The notes under the pieces: model-generated | Database searches by the model: none | Told to the model about the DNA's origin: nothing | What the model saw: the letters and a program-made list of their open reading frames with translations, nothing else | Assembly (NCBI RefSeq): GCF_965237655.1 | Contig: NZ_CBDEGB010000001.1 | Coordinates: 1,577,820-1,641,819, forward strand | DNA length: 64,000 nt | DNA from: Poriferisodalis sp965237655 | Lineage (GTDB): Bacteria; Actinomycetota; Acidimicrobiia; Acidimicrobiales; Poriferisodalaceae | Direction: 5' to 3' | Translations under genes and position numbers: made by a program | Shown: positions 1 to 8,791 of the stretch, in pieces | Layout of the letters: every line of letters starts with the position of its first letter | How positions within the stretch are numbered: the first letter of the stretch is position 1

Positions 1-1546
1 TGACGTAATTCTGCACGGCGATCAATTCCGGCCGGAAGGCCGCAACGATCGCCGGCACGTCCTCGATCAGGATGCACTGGACCTCGGCGTATGACGCCTT
101 CTGGCCCGCGAGATCCTGCCCCTTGGCCTTCTCGATCAGCCCGTCCATGTACGTGTTGACGTAGTGCGGCGCGTTGTAGGGCGATGCACTGTGGAACTGC
201 TCGCTGAGGGCCTGATCCGGATCGGCGCCCCTCCAGGCGTCGATGGTCAGCGTCTCGTTCTGCCAAACCGTGTCCCAGAACCCAGCCGATGGATTCACCA
301 CGACGTTGACCCGGATGCCCGCGGGTTCAGCACTCTCCTTGAATGCCACCGCGATGTCCATCGCACCTGTGGTGATATCGGCCGTGTGCAGGTCGATGTC
401 GATTCCGTCCGGGTACCCGGCCTCTGCCAGCAGCGACCTCGCCAGTTCTGGGTCATACGGCGGCGGAGCGCATTCCGGCGCGAAGACGGCGTTGCTCGTG
501 CCGATCGGGTGGTCGTAACCGGGTGCACCCAACCCCAACAGCGCCACCTGGTTGACAAGTTCCCGGTCCGTCGCTGCCTGGAAGGCCTGGCGGAGCAGCT
601 TGTTGTCGAAGGGCGGCCTGGCGTTGTCCATGGCCAGCCCCAGCCAGCCCCAGCCTTCCAACACCAACACGTGGGTGTTGGGATTGGCGTTGATTTCAGG
701 GACGCTCAAGGGGGCCATGCCGTGTTGAATCAGGTCCACGTCGCCGGCCAGGAGTGCCGCTACCCGACCTGCGGGCTCGGGGATGTTCAGAAAGACAATC
801 TCATCCACATAGGGCTTGCCCTCTTCCCAGTAGTTGGGGTTCCGCACCATCGTGATGCGTTCACCCGGCAAGTGCTCGTCAAGAATGAAGGGCCCCGTGC
901 CGACCGCTCCCAAGACCAACTCCGCGAGATCCAAGTTGGCGGGGAGTATCCGTGCCTCGGACTTCTGCAGGTAGCTCGGGAAGTACCCGTTGGGGCCATC
1001 GAGGTCAAAGCGGACGGTGAAGTCGTCGAGGACGACGATGTCCGTGATGATGTTGAGAATGGCCCGCAGCGGTGAGTCAAGCTCGGGATCCAGCAGACGG
1101 TCGAACGTGAAGACGACGTCCTCCGCACTGAAGTCCTTTCCGTTGTGGAACGTCACCCCCTCCCGAAGGTAGAAGGTGTAGGACGTCAGGTCGTCGTTGG
1201 CCTCCCACGAAGTGGCCAGCTCCGGCTTCATCGTGAGATCCGGCTGGATCATGAGCAAGTTGTCATAGGTGTGCTGGGTAACAGCGGTGGTCACCGCGGA
1301 CACCGAGATAGCTGGGTCCAGCGTGTGCGTATCCGCGACCAGCGCGACCCGTAGCGTGCCGCCGTACTTCGGCCCCCCCTCGTCGGGCGGGGCGGTGGTC
1401 TCGGGCGCAGCAGCTGCGGCGGCGGTCGTCGCCGGTGCCGCAGTGTCATCGCCGGTATCGCTGGTGCCGGTGCAGGCCCCAGCCACGAGCGCTAGCGCTA
1501 TTAGCGGCACGCTCAAATTCAGGAATCGTCGGTTTGATGCTCCCAT
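1..1546 (-). CDS. ABC transporter solute-binding lipoprotein (peptide type, family 5), partial
   Basis: Reading the complement from an ATG at 1546 gives an open frame to the left edge, so the C-terminus lies outside the window. The N-terminus is MGASNRRFLNLSVPLIALAL followed by VAGAC, a lipoprotein signal with a lipobox cysteine, then a Thr/Ala-rich linker. The mature part has family hallmarks: KYGGTLRVAL, DPAIS, a 'YTFYLREGVTFHNGKDFSAEDV'-like stretch and GTGPFIL. An AGGGG ribosome site lies 8-9 nt upstream. It should bind a peptide-like or amine substrate outside the membrane and deliver it to the permeases encoded at 5248-7166. It is the last gene seen of the operon and is separated from the aminotransferase by a 223-nt AT-rich gap with its own signals. 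The substrate cannot be told from sequence. Confidence 0.92.
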   Translation of the reverse strand, partial: MGASNRRFLNLSVPLIALALVAGACTGTSDTGDDTAAPATTAAAAAAPETTAPPDEGGPKYGGTLRVALVADTHTLDPAISVSAVTTAVTQHTYDNLLMIQPDLTMKPELATSWEANDDLTSYTFYLREGVTFHNGKDFSAEDVVFTFDRLLDPELDSPLRAILNIITDIVVLDDFTVRFDLDGPNGYFPSYLQKSEARILPANLDLAELVLGAVGTGPFILDEHLPGERITMVRNPNYWEEGKPYVDEIVFLNIPEPAGRVAALLAGDVDLIQHGMAPLSVPEINANPNTHVLVLEGWGWLGLAMDNARPPFDNKLLRQAFQAATDRELVNQVALLGLGAPGYDHPIGTSNAVFAPECAPPPYDPELARSLLAEAGYPDGIDIDLHTADITTGAMDIAVAFKESAEPAGIRVNVVVNPSAGFWDTVWQNETLTIDAWRGADPDQALSEQFHSASPYNAPHYVNTYMDGLIEKAKGQDLAGQKASYAEVQCILIEDVPAIVAAFRPELIAVQNYV

Positions 1547-1603
1547 GTCGATTCACCCCTCGAACTACCCCACTGTCGAAGGGATTTCGGCAGCGGAATC
1601 AAA

Positions 1604-1705
1604 GTATTTTGTTGGTATTCCGTATTTTGTTGGTATGCCCCGTACATCGGTACATACTTATATTGGCAAAACAAATAGTACAGTCATCATCATTCTGATG
1701 ATGAC
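1604..1705 (-). promoter_or_regulatory. Intergenic repeat and hairpin between aminotransferase and binding-protein genes
   Basis: The 223-nt gap is much more AT-rich than its surroundings. It holds two direct copies of GTATTTTGTTGGTAT (1604-1618 and 1622-1636; 18-bp period) and a perfect hairpin GTCATCATCA-TTC-TGATGATGAC (1683-1705). On the minus strand the hairpin is followed by TGTACTATTTGTTTT. The hairpin fits an intrinsic terminator or attenuator after the aminotransferase gene. The repeats could be an operator or processing site that lets the binding protein be expressed at a different level from the membrane components. The functions are inferred. Confidence 0.5.
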
Positions 1706-1769
1706 AATTATTAATGACGGCCTACTACCCCTTGAGGGTGCTGTCAAACGCACTGTTGAGAGCGGCGAA

Positions 1770-3158
1770 CTAGCCGATCAATTCATTCACGCACTCACCA
1801 AACACGCCGACGTAGTAGTCGACGTCCTCAGCAGTGACCGCTGGCGAGTTCAATGCCGAGAGTGCCATGGCGAGAATGATAATACCGCGATTGACATAAA
1901 AAGCATGGAAATATTGTATGAGTTCATCGCCGCGGATACTGTAGCTTTGCCCGTCGCCCCGGATCTGAGCCTCCGCCATCGTACGAGGCCTCTCCAAGGA
2001 GAAGCCGACTCGCACTCCATAGCCGAGCCAGCGGCTGACTCTCCACGGGAGGTCAGCAGCCGTGACGACTTCTTGCAAGCCCTTGGCCATCCGCTCACCG
2101 GCCGCCATCATCCGCTCGTAGGCCGACTCGGTCATGACATGCTCCAGATTCGCCCGCAGCGCCGCAACAGCCAGCGCGTTGCCCGACAGGGTGCTGCCGA
2201 TGCCCGCGACGAAGAAATTCTCGAACAGCGGCATGACGCTGTCTGCGACCTCCTGGCTGAGGCCCATGACTGAGGCAGGCATGCCGCCGGCGATCCCTTT
2301 GCCTGCGACAAAAATGTCTGGTTCCAGGTTCCACAGACCTGTGCATCCTCCCCAGGCGGCGCCGATGCCATGCGTCTCATCGATGATGAGCTTGGTGCCA
2401 TAGCGACGCGTCAGATCTCGGAGGGCGATGTGGAAGTCGTGATCAAAAGGACCACGAAGAGCCTGAGAGAACGTTGGCTCCGTAATGACGCAGGCAACGT
2501 CCCGCGGGGACAATGCTCTCTCCACAGCATCGAGGTCGTAAGGATCAACAACACGGGTCCTCGATTCGGGGTCGGGAAGCATCCCTATGCCGAAGTGGAC
2601 GGCCTTCGGATGAGTAATCATCTTGCCGTCCACGACCGCGACACACGTTTCTTCGACGGTGCCGTGGTAGCTGCCATTGAACATGAGCGTGAGGTGTCGT
2701 TGGGTGACTTCGCGCGAAATCTTGATCGCGGCCCTGACCGAATCGCTGGCTGACATATGGAGCTGCCATAACGGCAGACCGTAGCGACGCGTCAATTCCT
2801 CGCCGACCCAGATGGCGTCTTCCGAGGGAAGTGTGAACATAATGCCCCGCTGCGCTTGTTGAGCTATCGCATCAGCAACGGCCGGCGGTGAATGCCCGAA
2901 TATCGACCCGAGATCACCTGCAAGGAGGTCGAGGTAGCGGTTGCCATCGACATCGGTCACGTAGGCTCCCCTGCCCTCCGCTATGAACAAGGGAAAGGAC
3001 GGATCCATAAAACCGTTCATGAAGCAAAACGGAACTCCTCCCAAGAGCGAGTTCTTTGCTCTCTCATACAAGGCCACTGATTTCGGGTGGCTAGCTAGAT
3101 AGCTTTGCTGCTCACGCTCCATCAACCTTTTCAGTCGCTGAGGGTCGATTGCGTTCAT
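1770..3158 (-). CDS. Class III PLP-dependent aminotransferase (glutamate-1-semialdehyde aminomutase-like)
   Basis: A 462-residue cytosolic PLP enzyme of fold type I. The cofactor lysine is K287 in FVAGKGIAGGMP. The usual DE(V/T)Q/H motif is DETHG at 260-264, and NGSYHG (161-166) is the phosphate-side SYHG loop typical of GSA-aminomutase-like members. Family length is about 430-460, so it is complete. Its ATG overlaps the TGA of the upstream transporter ATPase (ATGA at 3155-3158), so translation is coupled to transport. That suggests it acts on the imported compound, perhaps an amino compound, rather than in haem synthesis. True HemL is not expected in a transporter operon. The substrate is unknown. 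Confidence 0.88.
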   Translation of the reverse strand: MNAIDPQRLKRLMEREQQSYLASHPKSVALYERAKNSLLGGVPFCFMNGFMDPSFPLFIAEGRGAYVTDVDGNRYLDLLAGDLGSIFGHSPPAVADAIAQQAQRGIMFTLPSEDAIWVGEELTRRYGLPLWQLHMSASDSVRAAIKISREVTQRHLTLMFNGSYHGTVEETCVAVVDGKMITHPKAVHFGIGMLPDPESRTRVVDPYDLDAVERALSPRDVACVITEPTFSQALRGPFDHDFHIALRDLTRRYGTKLIIDETHGIGAAWGGCTGLWNLEPDIFVAGKGIAGGMPASVMGLSQEVADSVMPLFENFFVAGIGSTLSGNALAVAALRANLEHVMTESAYERMMAAGERMAKGLQEVVTAADLPWRVSRWLGYGVRVGFSLERPRTMAEAQIRGDGQSYSIRGDELIQYFHAFYVNRGIIILAMALSALNSPAVTAEDVDYYVGVFGECVNELIG

Positions 3159-5251
3159 GGGACTCCTCCTGTTTTTGTGGGTTCTACAGAACTATTTGCC
3201 TGTAGATGGGCTAGTTCCTCCAGCGGGATGTGGCAATACAGCACATGATCTCCACCAACTGCCGTCTGTGCCGGCGGTGGTGTCTCGTCGCAAACGTCCC
3301 CAATCTTGCGAGGACAGCGACTGGCGAAGACGCAACCCTGAAACTCGGCCCGCATCGTGGGCACAAACCCCGGCAGTCGGATCGTCGTCCGCTGCGCGTC
3401 GGGATCAGGGACTGGTGCCGCTGACAACAGTGCCTCGGTATAGGGATGGGACGGCGTGTCGAGCACCTTGTGGGCCTGTCCTGTCTCGACCACGTGGCCC
3501 GCGTACAGCACCAAGATCTCATCGGAGAGATAGCGCAGCACGGCCAAGTCGTGGGTGATGAACACGTAGGACGTGTCGGTCTCTTCCTGATGAGACCGCA
3601 GCAGATTGAGCACCTGCGCCTGGACGGACACGTCCAAGGCGGAGACTGCCTCATCGGCAATGATGATGTCCGGTGAGGCGGCGAAGGCCCCAGCGAGCGC
3701 CACGCGCTGTTGTTCACCCCCGCTGAGCTCCCGCGGAGGCCGGTTCAAGTACGCCGGATCCAAGCCCACTGCCCGCAACAGCTCCTCGGCATGCTGTTGA
3801 CTCTCCTGCTTGTTCAAGCCTGAGAACTTGCGCAGCGCCCGGACAATGGCGTGACCAACGGCAAGCCTCGGATTGAGGGAAGCCGTCGGGTTCTGAAAGA
3901 CCATGCGCATGGCCGCCCGTTGAGCGTCGGTCCGCTCGTCGACCTCGGGCGCCAGTTCCTCGTCCTTGAGCCGTAGCTGTCCCTGGTCACGGGGCACCAG
4001 TCCGACGATGACCCGGGCAATGGTGCTCTTGCCAGCGCCGCTCTCACCCACGATTCCCAGAGTCCGTCCCAGTCCCACCGTGAAGTCCACATCGGTGACG
4101 GCACGGACCGGCGGCCGAGTCCGTGGGCCGAACATCCAGTACTTGCGGCCCCAGCTTCCGTAGAAACGGCGCAGATCCTTGGCCCCCAGAACCGGTTCTT
4201 GCTGGACGCGCCCAGTTTCCACACTCGTGTCCAACTCGCCCCACACTCCCGGTGCGATGTCATTCGGGTACAAGCAGCGTGACGAGTGCCCGACCACTGG
4301 TTCGGCCATCGGCGGAGCCTTCTGACTGCACAACTCGGTGGCCATGGGACACCGCGATACGAAGAGGCAAGCGTCCGGCGCCGGCTCGCTGGCCGGGAAC
4401 ACCGCACCGGGGATCCGGGTGAGCCCGACGGTCGCTCCGTCTTCCGTCGGTGGCTTGGGCACACAGTGCAGCAGCCCCGTCGTGTACGGATGCTTGGGAT
4501 CTCTGAACAGCTCCCGCACCGAGGCCTCTTCCACCGTCTCGCCGGCGTACATCACCACGACTCGATCTGCGACGGCTGCGATCACTCCTAGGTCGTGTGT
4601 CACATACAGGATTCCCGCGTTGATGCGGTGCTTCAGATTGACGATCAACTCCAGGATCGTGGCCTGCGTGGTGACGTCCAGCCCCGTCGTCGGCTCATCC
4701 AGGATCAGCAGATCCGGCTCGCAGGCCAGCGCCATGGCGATCACCACGCGCTGCTGTTGGCCGCCGCTCAACTCGTGGGGATATCGTCGGAGAACCGCCT
4801 CCGGTTCGGCGAGCCGCACGCTCTCGAACAGCTCGATGGTGGCGCGGCGGCTCTGTCGGGCGTCCGCGTTCAGGTGTTCGCGCAGCACCTCGGAGACCTG
4901 CGGCCCAACACGCATGGTTGGATTCAGCGACGTCGCGGGGTCTTGATACACCATCGCGATGCGGTTGCCCCGCAAGCGGCGCAGCTCTGCCGCATCCATG
5001 TCCGCAATTTCTCGACCTTCGAAGAGAATTCGGCCGCTCACCCGTGTCGTGCCCGGCAGGTAGCCCATGGCGGCGAAGGCAGTGGTCGACTTGCCGGATC
5101 CCGACTCTCCCGCGAGTCCCAAGACTTCACCGCGTCGCACGTTCAGCGATGCATCCCGCACGGCCCGGACGGTGCCCCGCGGCGTGAGGAAGGTGACGCC
5201 CAGTTGCTCCACCTGGAGCAACGGCGCTCCACCGAATGCGTTGCTGCTCAT
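3155..5251 (-). CDS. Dipeptide/oligopeptide ABC transporter ATPase, fused DppD-DppF type
   Basis: A 698-residue protein with two complete ATPase domains. Domain 1 has Walker A GESGSGKST (48-56), signature LSGGQQQR and Walker B LLILDEPTTGLD. Domain 2 has GESGAGKST, LSGGEQQR and IIIADEAVSALD (DEA in place of the usual DEP). Each half ends in the cysteine-containing oligopeptide-transporter tail (CLFVSRCP and CVFASRCP). The ATG at 5251 overlaps the permease stop by ATGA; the same open frame extends upstream, but the sequence before this ATG is antisense to the permease gene and is not protein-like. It energises import through the permeases at 5248-7166 on the inner face of the membrane. Confidence 0.93.
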   Translation of the reverse strand: MSSNAFGGAPLLQVEQLGVTFLTPRGTVRAVRDASLNVRRGEVLGLAGESGSGKSTTAFAAMGYLPGTTRVSGRILFEGREIADMDAAELRRLRGNRIAMVYQDPATSLNPTMRVGPQVSEVLREHLNADARQSRRATIELFESVRLAEPEAVLRRYPHELSGGQQQRVVIAMALACEPDLLILDEPTTGLDVTTQATILELIVNLKHRINAGILYVTHDLGVIAAVADRVVVMYAGETVEEASVRELFRDPKHPYTTGLLHCVPKPPTEDGATVGLTRIPGAVFPASEPAPDACLFVSRCPMATELCSQKAPPMAEPVVGHSSRCLYPNDIAPGVWGELDTSVETGRVQQEPVLGAKDLRRFYGSWGRKYWMFGPRTRPPVRAVTDVDFTVGLGRTLGIVGESGAGKSTIARVIVGLVPRDQGQLRLKDEELAPEVDERTDAQRAAMRMVFQNPTASLNPRLAVGHAIVRALRKFSGLNKQESQQHAEELLRAVGLDPAYLNRPPRELSGGEQQRVALAGAFAASPDIIIADEAVSALDVSVQAQVLNLLRSHQEETDTSYVFITHDLAVLRYLSDEILVLYAGHVVETGQAHKVLDTPSHPYTEALLSAAPVPDPDAQRTTIRLPGFVPTMRAEFQGCVFASRCPRKIGDVCDETPPPAQTAVGGDHVLYCHIPLEELAHLQANSSVEPTKTGGVP

Positions 5252-6219
5252 CCGACGACCTCTCGGGGAATCCCGCGGGCGTGCTTGATGCCATCGGTCA
5301 GCAGATTGACGCCCACCACCAACGTGGCGACCGCGCCTGCCGGCGCCAGCGTGATCCATGGCGCGCTGCCGATGAACTGTCTGCCCTCCGCGATCATGAG
5401 GCCCCAATCCGGCGAAGGCGGTTGGACTCCCAGACCCAGGAACCCCAGGGAGGACACCAGCAAGATCGAGTAGCTGAGCCGCACCGCGAACTCCACGCCG
5501 AGCGCCGGCATTGCATGAGGCAGGATTTCCCTGAAGACGATGTAGGTCGCCGACTCGCCCCGCAGACGGGCGCTCATCACGAACTCCAGGTTCTTGGCCT
5601 GCAGAGTGACACTTCGCATGACCCGCGCCGCAGAGGGAGCGAAGACGAGACCGATGGTGACGACGATCAGCGAGCCCTGCCAGTAGGCCTCGAGCCACCG
5701 CCAGGGGGCGTCTCGAGCACCCAGGGTTGTCAGCATCAACAGGGCCAGCAGCAGCGCCGGGAACGCCATCATCCCGTCCATGACGCGCATCACCACCTGG
5801 TCCACGCGGCCGCCCTTGTAGCCGCTGCTCATCCCGATCAACGTGCCCCAGAACAGACCCAGCAGCGCACCAGCGAGAGAAAGGAGGATCAGAGAGCCCC
5901 CGCCGGACAGCACGCGGCTGAAGACGTCGCGCCCGAAATGGTCGCTCCCGAACAGATACGTCCAGTTCGGCCCCGCAAGGCGATGCGTTGCGGGAAAGTC
6001 CGGAGGCACATGAAACTCGGAAGTCGAATATGGGGCCACGATTGGGCCAAGAATCGCCAGCAATATATGGAATATGACGATGGGCAATCCGATGCGTCCA
6101 GCCGTCGTGGAGAGAGAAAGTCGCAAGAAGGTGCGGATCCCCCGACCGATCGCCGATCGCGCGTGCCGAACGGTGCCGGGCACTTCAGTTTGCGGCCCGC
6201 TCGTGTCCTGCCACATCAC
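5248..6219 (-). CDS. Peptide-type ABC transporter permease, DppC-like
   Basis: A 323-residue inner-membrane protein with an N-terminal segment (about 45-65) and five further hydrophobic segments. It carries the DppC/OppC N-terminal signature region (HRLAGPNWTYLFGSDHFGRD, about 79-98) and the EAA loop region around the ARLRGES...ILPHAMP sequence that contacts the ATPase. It starts 2 nt after the upstream permease stop and overlaps the ATPase start by ATGA, so all three are one translational unit. It is the second half of the substrate channel. Confidence 0.93.
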   Translation of the reverse strand: MMWQDTSGPQTEVPGTVRHARSAIGRGIRTFLRLSLSTTAGRIGLPIVIFHILLAILGPIVAPYSTSEFHVPPDFPATHRLAGPNWTYLFGSDHFGRDVFSRVLSGGGSLILLSLAGALLGLFWGTLIGMSSGYKGGRVDQVVMRVMDGMMAFPALLLALLMLTTLGARDAPWRWLEAYWQGSLIVVTIGLVFAPSAARVMRSVTLQAKNLEFVMSARLRGESATYIVFREILPHAMPALGVEFAVRLSYSILLVSSLGFLGLGVQPPSPDWGLMIAEGRQFIGSAPWITLAPAGAVATLVVGVNLLTDGIKHARGIPREVVG

Positions 6220-6221
6220 AA

Positions 6222-7166
6222 TCAGGTCAACCGTATGCGCGGATCTAGGATCCGATAGCTGATGTCTGCAAAGAGGTTGCTGAAGGTATACGCCACTGCA
6301 ATGAGGAGAGCGCAGGCCTGCAACAGAGGACCGTCACGGGTCTGGATTGAATTCAACAACAGCTGACCCAGGCCTGGATAAGCAAAGACGTTCTCGACGA
6401 TAATGAGGCCGCCCAGGAGCCATCCGACGGTGGTTGCGACGACAGTAATCGTGGGCAGCATCGCGTTGGGAACGGCGTGCCGGAATATGATCCTTTTTCT
6501 CGAGAGTCCCTTCAGGGTCGCCGACCGCACATAGTGGCTGTCCATCGTCTCGATCATGCTGGCTCGCGTCATACGCATGATGTAGGCAAAGAGCGCAATG
6601 GTCAGGGTGAGGGTTGGCAAGATCAGGATTTCTGGCTTCGTCAGCGGAGTCTCGCCGCGGGGTATGGCGCTGGTAGTCGGCAACCAGCCAAGCTTTAACG
6701 CGACGATGATGGTGAGGAACAGTCCGGTCACGAACTCGGGCAGCGAAATGCCGATCATGCCGATCAGGGTCACTGCGCGGTCGCCCTTGCTGTTGGGACG
6801 CACCCCGGCCCATATGCCCACCAGCACTGCCGATGGGACCGCAATCAGCAACGCAGATACAGCAAGATATATCGAAGGTAAGAGACGATGACCCACAATC
6901 CCTGTTATTGGCTGTCGCTGTATCAAGGAGGTGCCCAGATCGCCTCGCACTGCGCCCCAGATCCATTTTCCGTATCGCTCAGGGGCGGAGCGATCTAATC
7001 CCAGCTCTTCGCGCAGGTGCTTGACGTTCTGCTCCGTGGCGTACTGCCCCATCAATCTTTCCGCGGCATCACTCGGCAGGGCCTCCGAAACCGCGAAAAT
7101 GACCACCGAGACCACCAAGAGGGTGACCACGATCAAAGCGAAGCGCAGCGTCAGAAAGCGAACCAT
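6222..7166 (-). CDS. Peptide-type ABC transporter permease, DppB-like
   Basis: A 314-residue membrane protein and the first gene of the minus-strand operon. The N-terminal helix (about 7-27) is followed by the DppB N-domain with LREELGLDRSAPERYGKW and GDLGTSLIQRQP, then five membrane segments and the EAA-type loop LKGLSRKRIIFRHAVPNAML. Length is normal for DppB/OppB. The 155 nt upstream (7167-7321) must hold the operon promoter, but no convincing -35/-10 pair was found. Confidence 0.93.
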   Translation of the reverse strand: MVRFLTLRFALIVVTLLVVSVVIFAVSEALPSDAAERLMGQYATEQNVKHLREELGLDRSAPERYGKWIWGAVRGDLGTSLIQRQPITGIVGHRLLPSIYLAVSALLIAVPSAVLVGIWAGVRPNSKGDRAVTLIGMIGISLPEFVTGLFLTIIVALKLGWLPTTSAIPRGETPLTKPEILILPTLTLTIALFAYIMRMTRASMIETMDSHYVRSATLKGLSRKRIIFRHAVPNAMLPTITVVATTVGWLLGGLIIVENVFAYPGLGQLLLNSIQTRDGPLLQACALLIAVAYTFSNLFADISYRILDPRIRLT

Positions 7167-7321
7167 GTGTCCGGCACCGTCTCAGAAGCGTTTGGGACCA
7201 ATCGTGTTCAGCTGTCTGTGGGCACCGCGATTCGCATCGTAGTGCGCGGCATGAGTGCGCACTGCGTCTAAGACTGACGAAGATCGTTGTACGTCGGGGT
7301 CTTTCGTGTGATGGAGACCTG

Positions 7322-7510
7322 ATGCCGGTTGAATTCTCTAGTGCGGCCGGTCTGAGGTATTCCGATACGGGCGGCGACGTGGCGCTGGTGTGCAACGACT
7401 GGGGCGACGCACAGCTGGTGTGGATCGACGACAGTCGAACACTGATCCCGATCGACCAGCCAGAGGCGCTGACTGCCTGTCTACGCGAGTTCTTGACGGC
7501 GAATTCCTAG
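7322..7510 (+). pseudogene. Alpha/beta-hydrolase gene collapsed by internal deletion
   Basis: A 62-residue open frame with an ATG and a GGAG ribosome site. Residues about 18-33 (DVALVCNDWGDAQLVW) look like the strand-and-DWG part of haloalkane dehalogenase-like hydrolases. The next residues (TLIPIDQPEALTACLREFLT) look like the extreme C-terminus of the same fold. The nucleophile elbow, lid and catalytic acid/histidine are absent, so the core of a ~280-residue gene seems to have been deleted in frame. A second C-terminal remnant of the same kind lies at 11286-11405. Confidence 0.55.
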
Positions 7511-7640
7511 TTCCGCGCCACCCGACCCGGACCGGAACCGACGACCGCCGAGACGGTCGTTCGGATGGCTCGAACCGCATGGGTGCGGGTCGTATGCTGG
7601 CTCTGCGTCTTTCGTGCGTTGAGCGCTGAGGGAGGTTCGG

Positions 7641-7877
7641 ATGGCAACGCTCTTGGGGATCGTGTTCTTTGGGTCCCTCGTCGGGGGACTCGGCGCGATC
7701 GCTGCGGCCATCGTGTTCCCGGAGCGACGCGTGAGCGCTCTCTATGTGGCGACGGCGTTGCTGGTCGTGGCGGGCTGGCTCTCGATCCTCTCCGTCGGGA
7801 TCTTTATCCTCATCGTGCCGTTCTGCACAGGTCTCGCTGCCGCCTCACTGAGCCGTCGGCGCAGGCGCTCGGCGTGA
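7641..7877 (+). CDS. Small membrane protein, unknown function
   Basis: A 78-residue protein with two predicted transmembrane helices (about 4-25 and 34-68, the latter possibly two short helices) and a strongly basic tail (SRRRRRSA), which should face the cytoplasm. GGGAGGTTCGG gives a good ribosome site before the ATG. No family was recognised. It stands alone between remnants and the nuclease-like gene. Confidence 0.6.
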   Translation: MATLLGIVFFGSLVGGLGAIAAAIVFPERRVSALYVATALLVVAGWLSILSVGIFILIVPFCTGLAAASLSRRRRRSA

Positions 7878-8085
7878 CCTGAGGCCGACGACCGCCAGTG
7901 CGGCTGCAATCTCGCCGCCGAGACCGCTCCGGTACTTGTCCATCGCAGCCCGAGCTGCCCGCACATCGGTTTGGTGGTAGTTCATCGCAGATCCCAAATG
8001 GACTTGGATCAGGGCCGACGGACTGAACTGAACGCTACCGAGCTGCTTCGATGTGCGGTTTCTGTGACTGCAATTGGAAATCGGC

Positions 8086-8637
8086 ATGCGATTGGCGCAT
8101 TTGTGCAGGTCGCGCGAGGCTGTGAGGATGCTCCGCGAAGCCGGCGACGACTTCCAGGCTGATGCAGTTCGGCAGGACACTGCGTTCGAACTGCAAGCGA
8201 AGGCGTATCTGGACGCGCTCGGGTTCGAGCTTCACGGCAGGCAGAAGTTCGCTGACATCGGCTGCGAGGTCGATGATGTCGCCGAAGCGCCGAACGGCGA
8301 ACTCGTGTACTTCGAGTACAAGGGTTCGTTTCAAGGGACCCGGCCCGGCATGCGCCGCACGGACACCGTCAAGAAAGCGCTGCTGACTGGGTTCTTGCTG
8401 CGCTTTACCGGGGATGAGACTCCGTACTACGTGCTGACTTCTCACCGGCCTGAAGGTGGGGCAGCTCAACGCATGATTGAAGTCGCGCTGGAGGCGAAAG
8501 CACTGTCTGGCCTCGTTGAACTGAATCACCCGCCAGACAGCCAAGCACTGAAGGAACGGTTCGGCTGGCCGATGAGACCGCGCATGGGGCCGGAGAGGAC
8601 GTGGCAGCCGGCGCTGCCGATGGCCCGCCACGGGTAG
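8086..8637 (+). CDS. Putative PD-(D/E)XK nuclease-like protein
   Basis: A 183-residue protein from the ATG at 8086 (an in-frame TTG at 8074 is possible). The central stretch GCEVDDVAEAPNG followed by LVYFEYKGSFQG has the spacing of a PD-(D/E)XK core: an acidic residue on one strand and E-x-K (EYK) on the next. This core is used by restriction-endonuclease-like folds for metal binding. The N-terminal third is charged and helical. No methylase or partner lies beside it. The assignment rests on motif reading alone, so the protein may be a decayed or orphan nuclease. Confidence 0.5.
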   Translation: MRLAHLCRSREAVRMLREAGDDFQADAVRQDTAFELQAKAYLDALGFELHGRQKFADIGCEVDDVAEAPNGELVYFEYKGSFQGTRPGMRRTDTVKKALLTGFLLRFTGDETPYYVLTSHRPEGGAAQRMIEVALEAKALSGLVELNHPPDSQALKERFGWPMRPRMGPERTWQPALPMARHG

Positions 8638-8783
8638 CACCTCGACTCACGGAGCTGCAGGACTCTTGGCCGCTCGCGACGCATGTGGGTTGTGGGCTAG
8701 CGGCCTCCCTTGCACTGACGGTCGGCGGTAGCGGCGTTCGCGACGTGGCGCCCGACCGCCGCGCCTACACCCCATCGAGATCA
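8638..8783. other. Left flank of the ISL3 insertion
   Basis: Nothing convincing is encoded here. The pre-insertion sequence can be rebuilt by joining base 8791 to base 10146. A frame then reads through the junction (IEIRKAELSRLRFEYESG and on to about 10300), so the ISL3 element may have interrupted a small gene. No family was recognised for it. Confidence 0.3.
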
Positions 8784-8791
8784 GAAAAGCT

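Noticed and set aside
164..1075. 303-codon plus-strand frame near the left edge
   Set aside because: Antisense to the solute-binding lipoprotein, whose minus-strand translation has clear family motifs.
5252..5698. N-terminal extension of the double ATPase to 5698
   Set aside because: It overlaps the whole 3' part of the permease gene and has low-complexity residues; the ATG at 5251 fits the ATGA overlap pattern of the operon.
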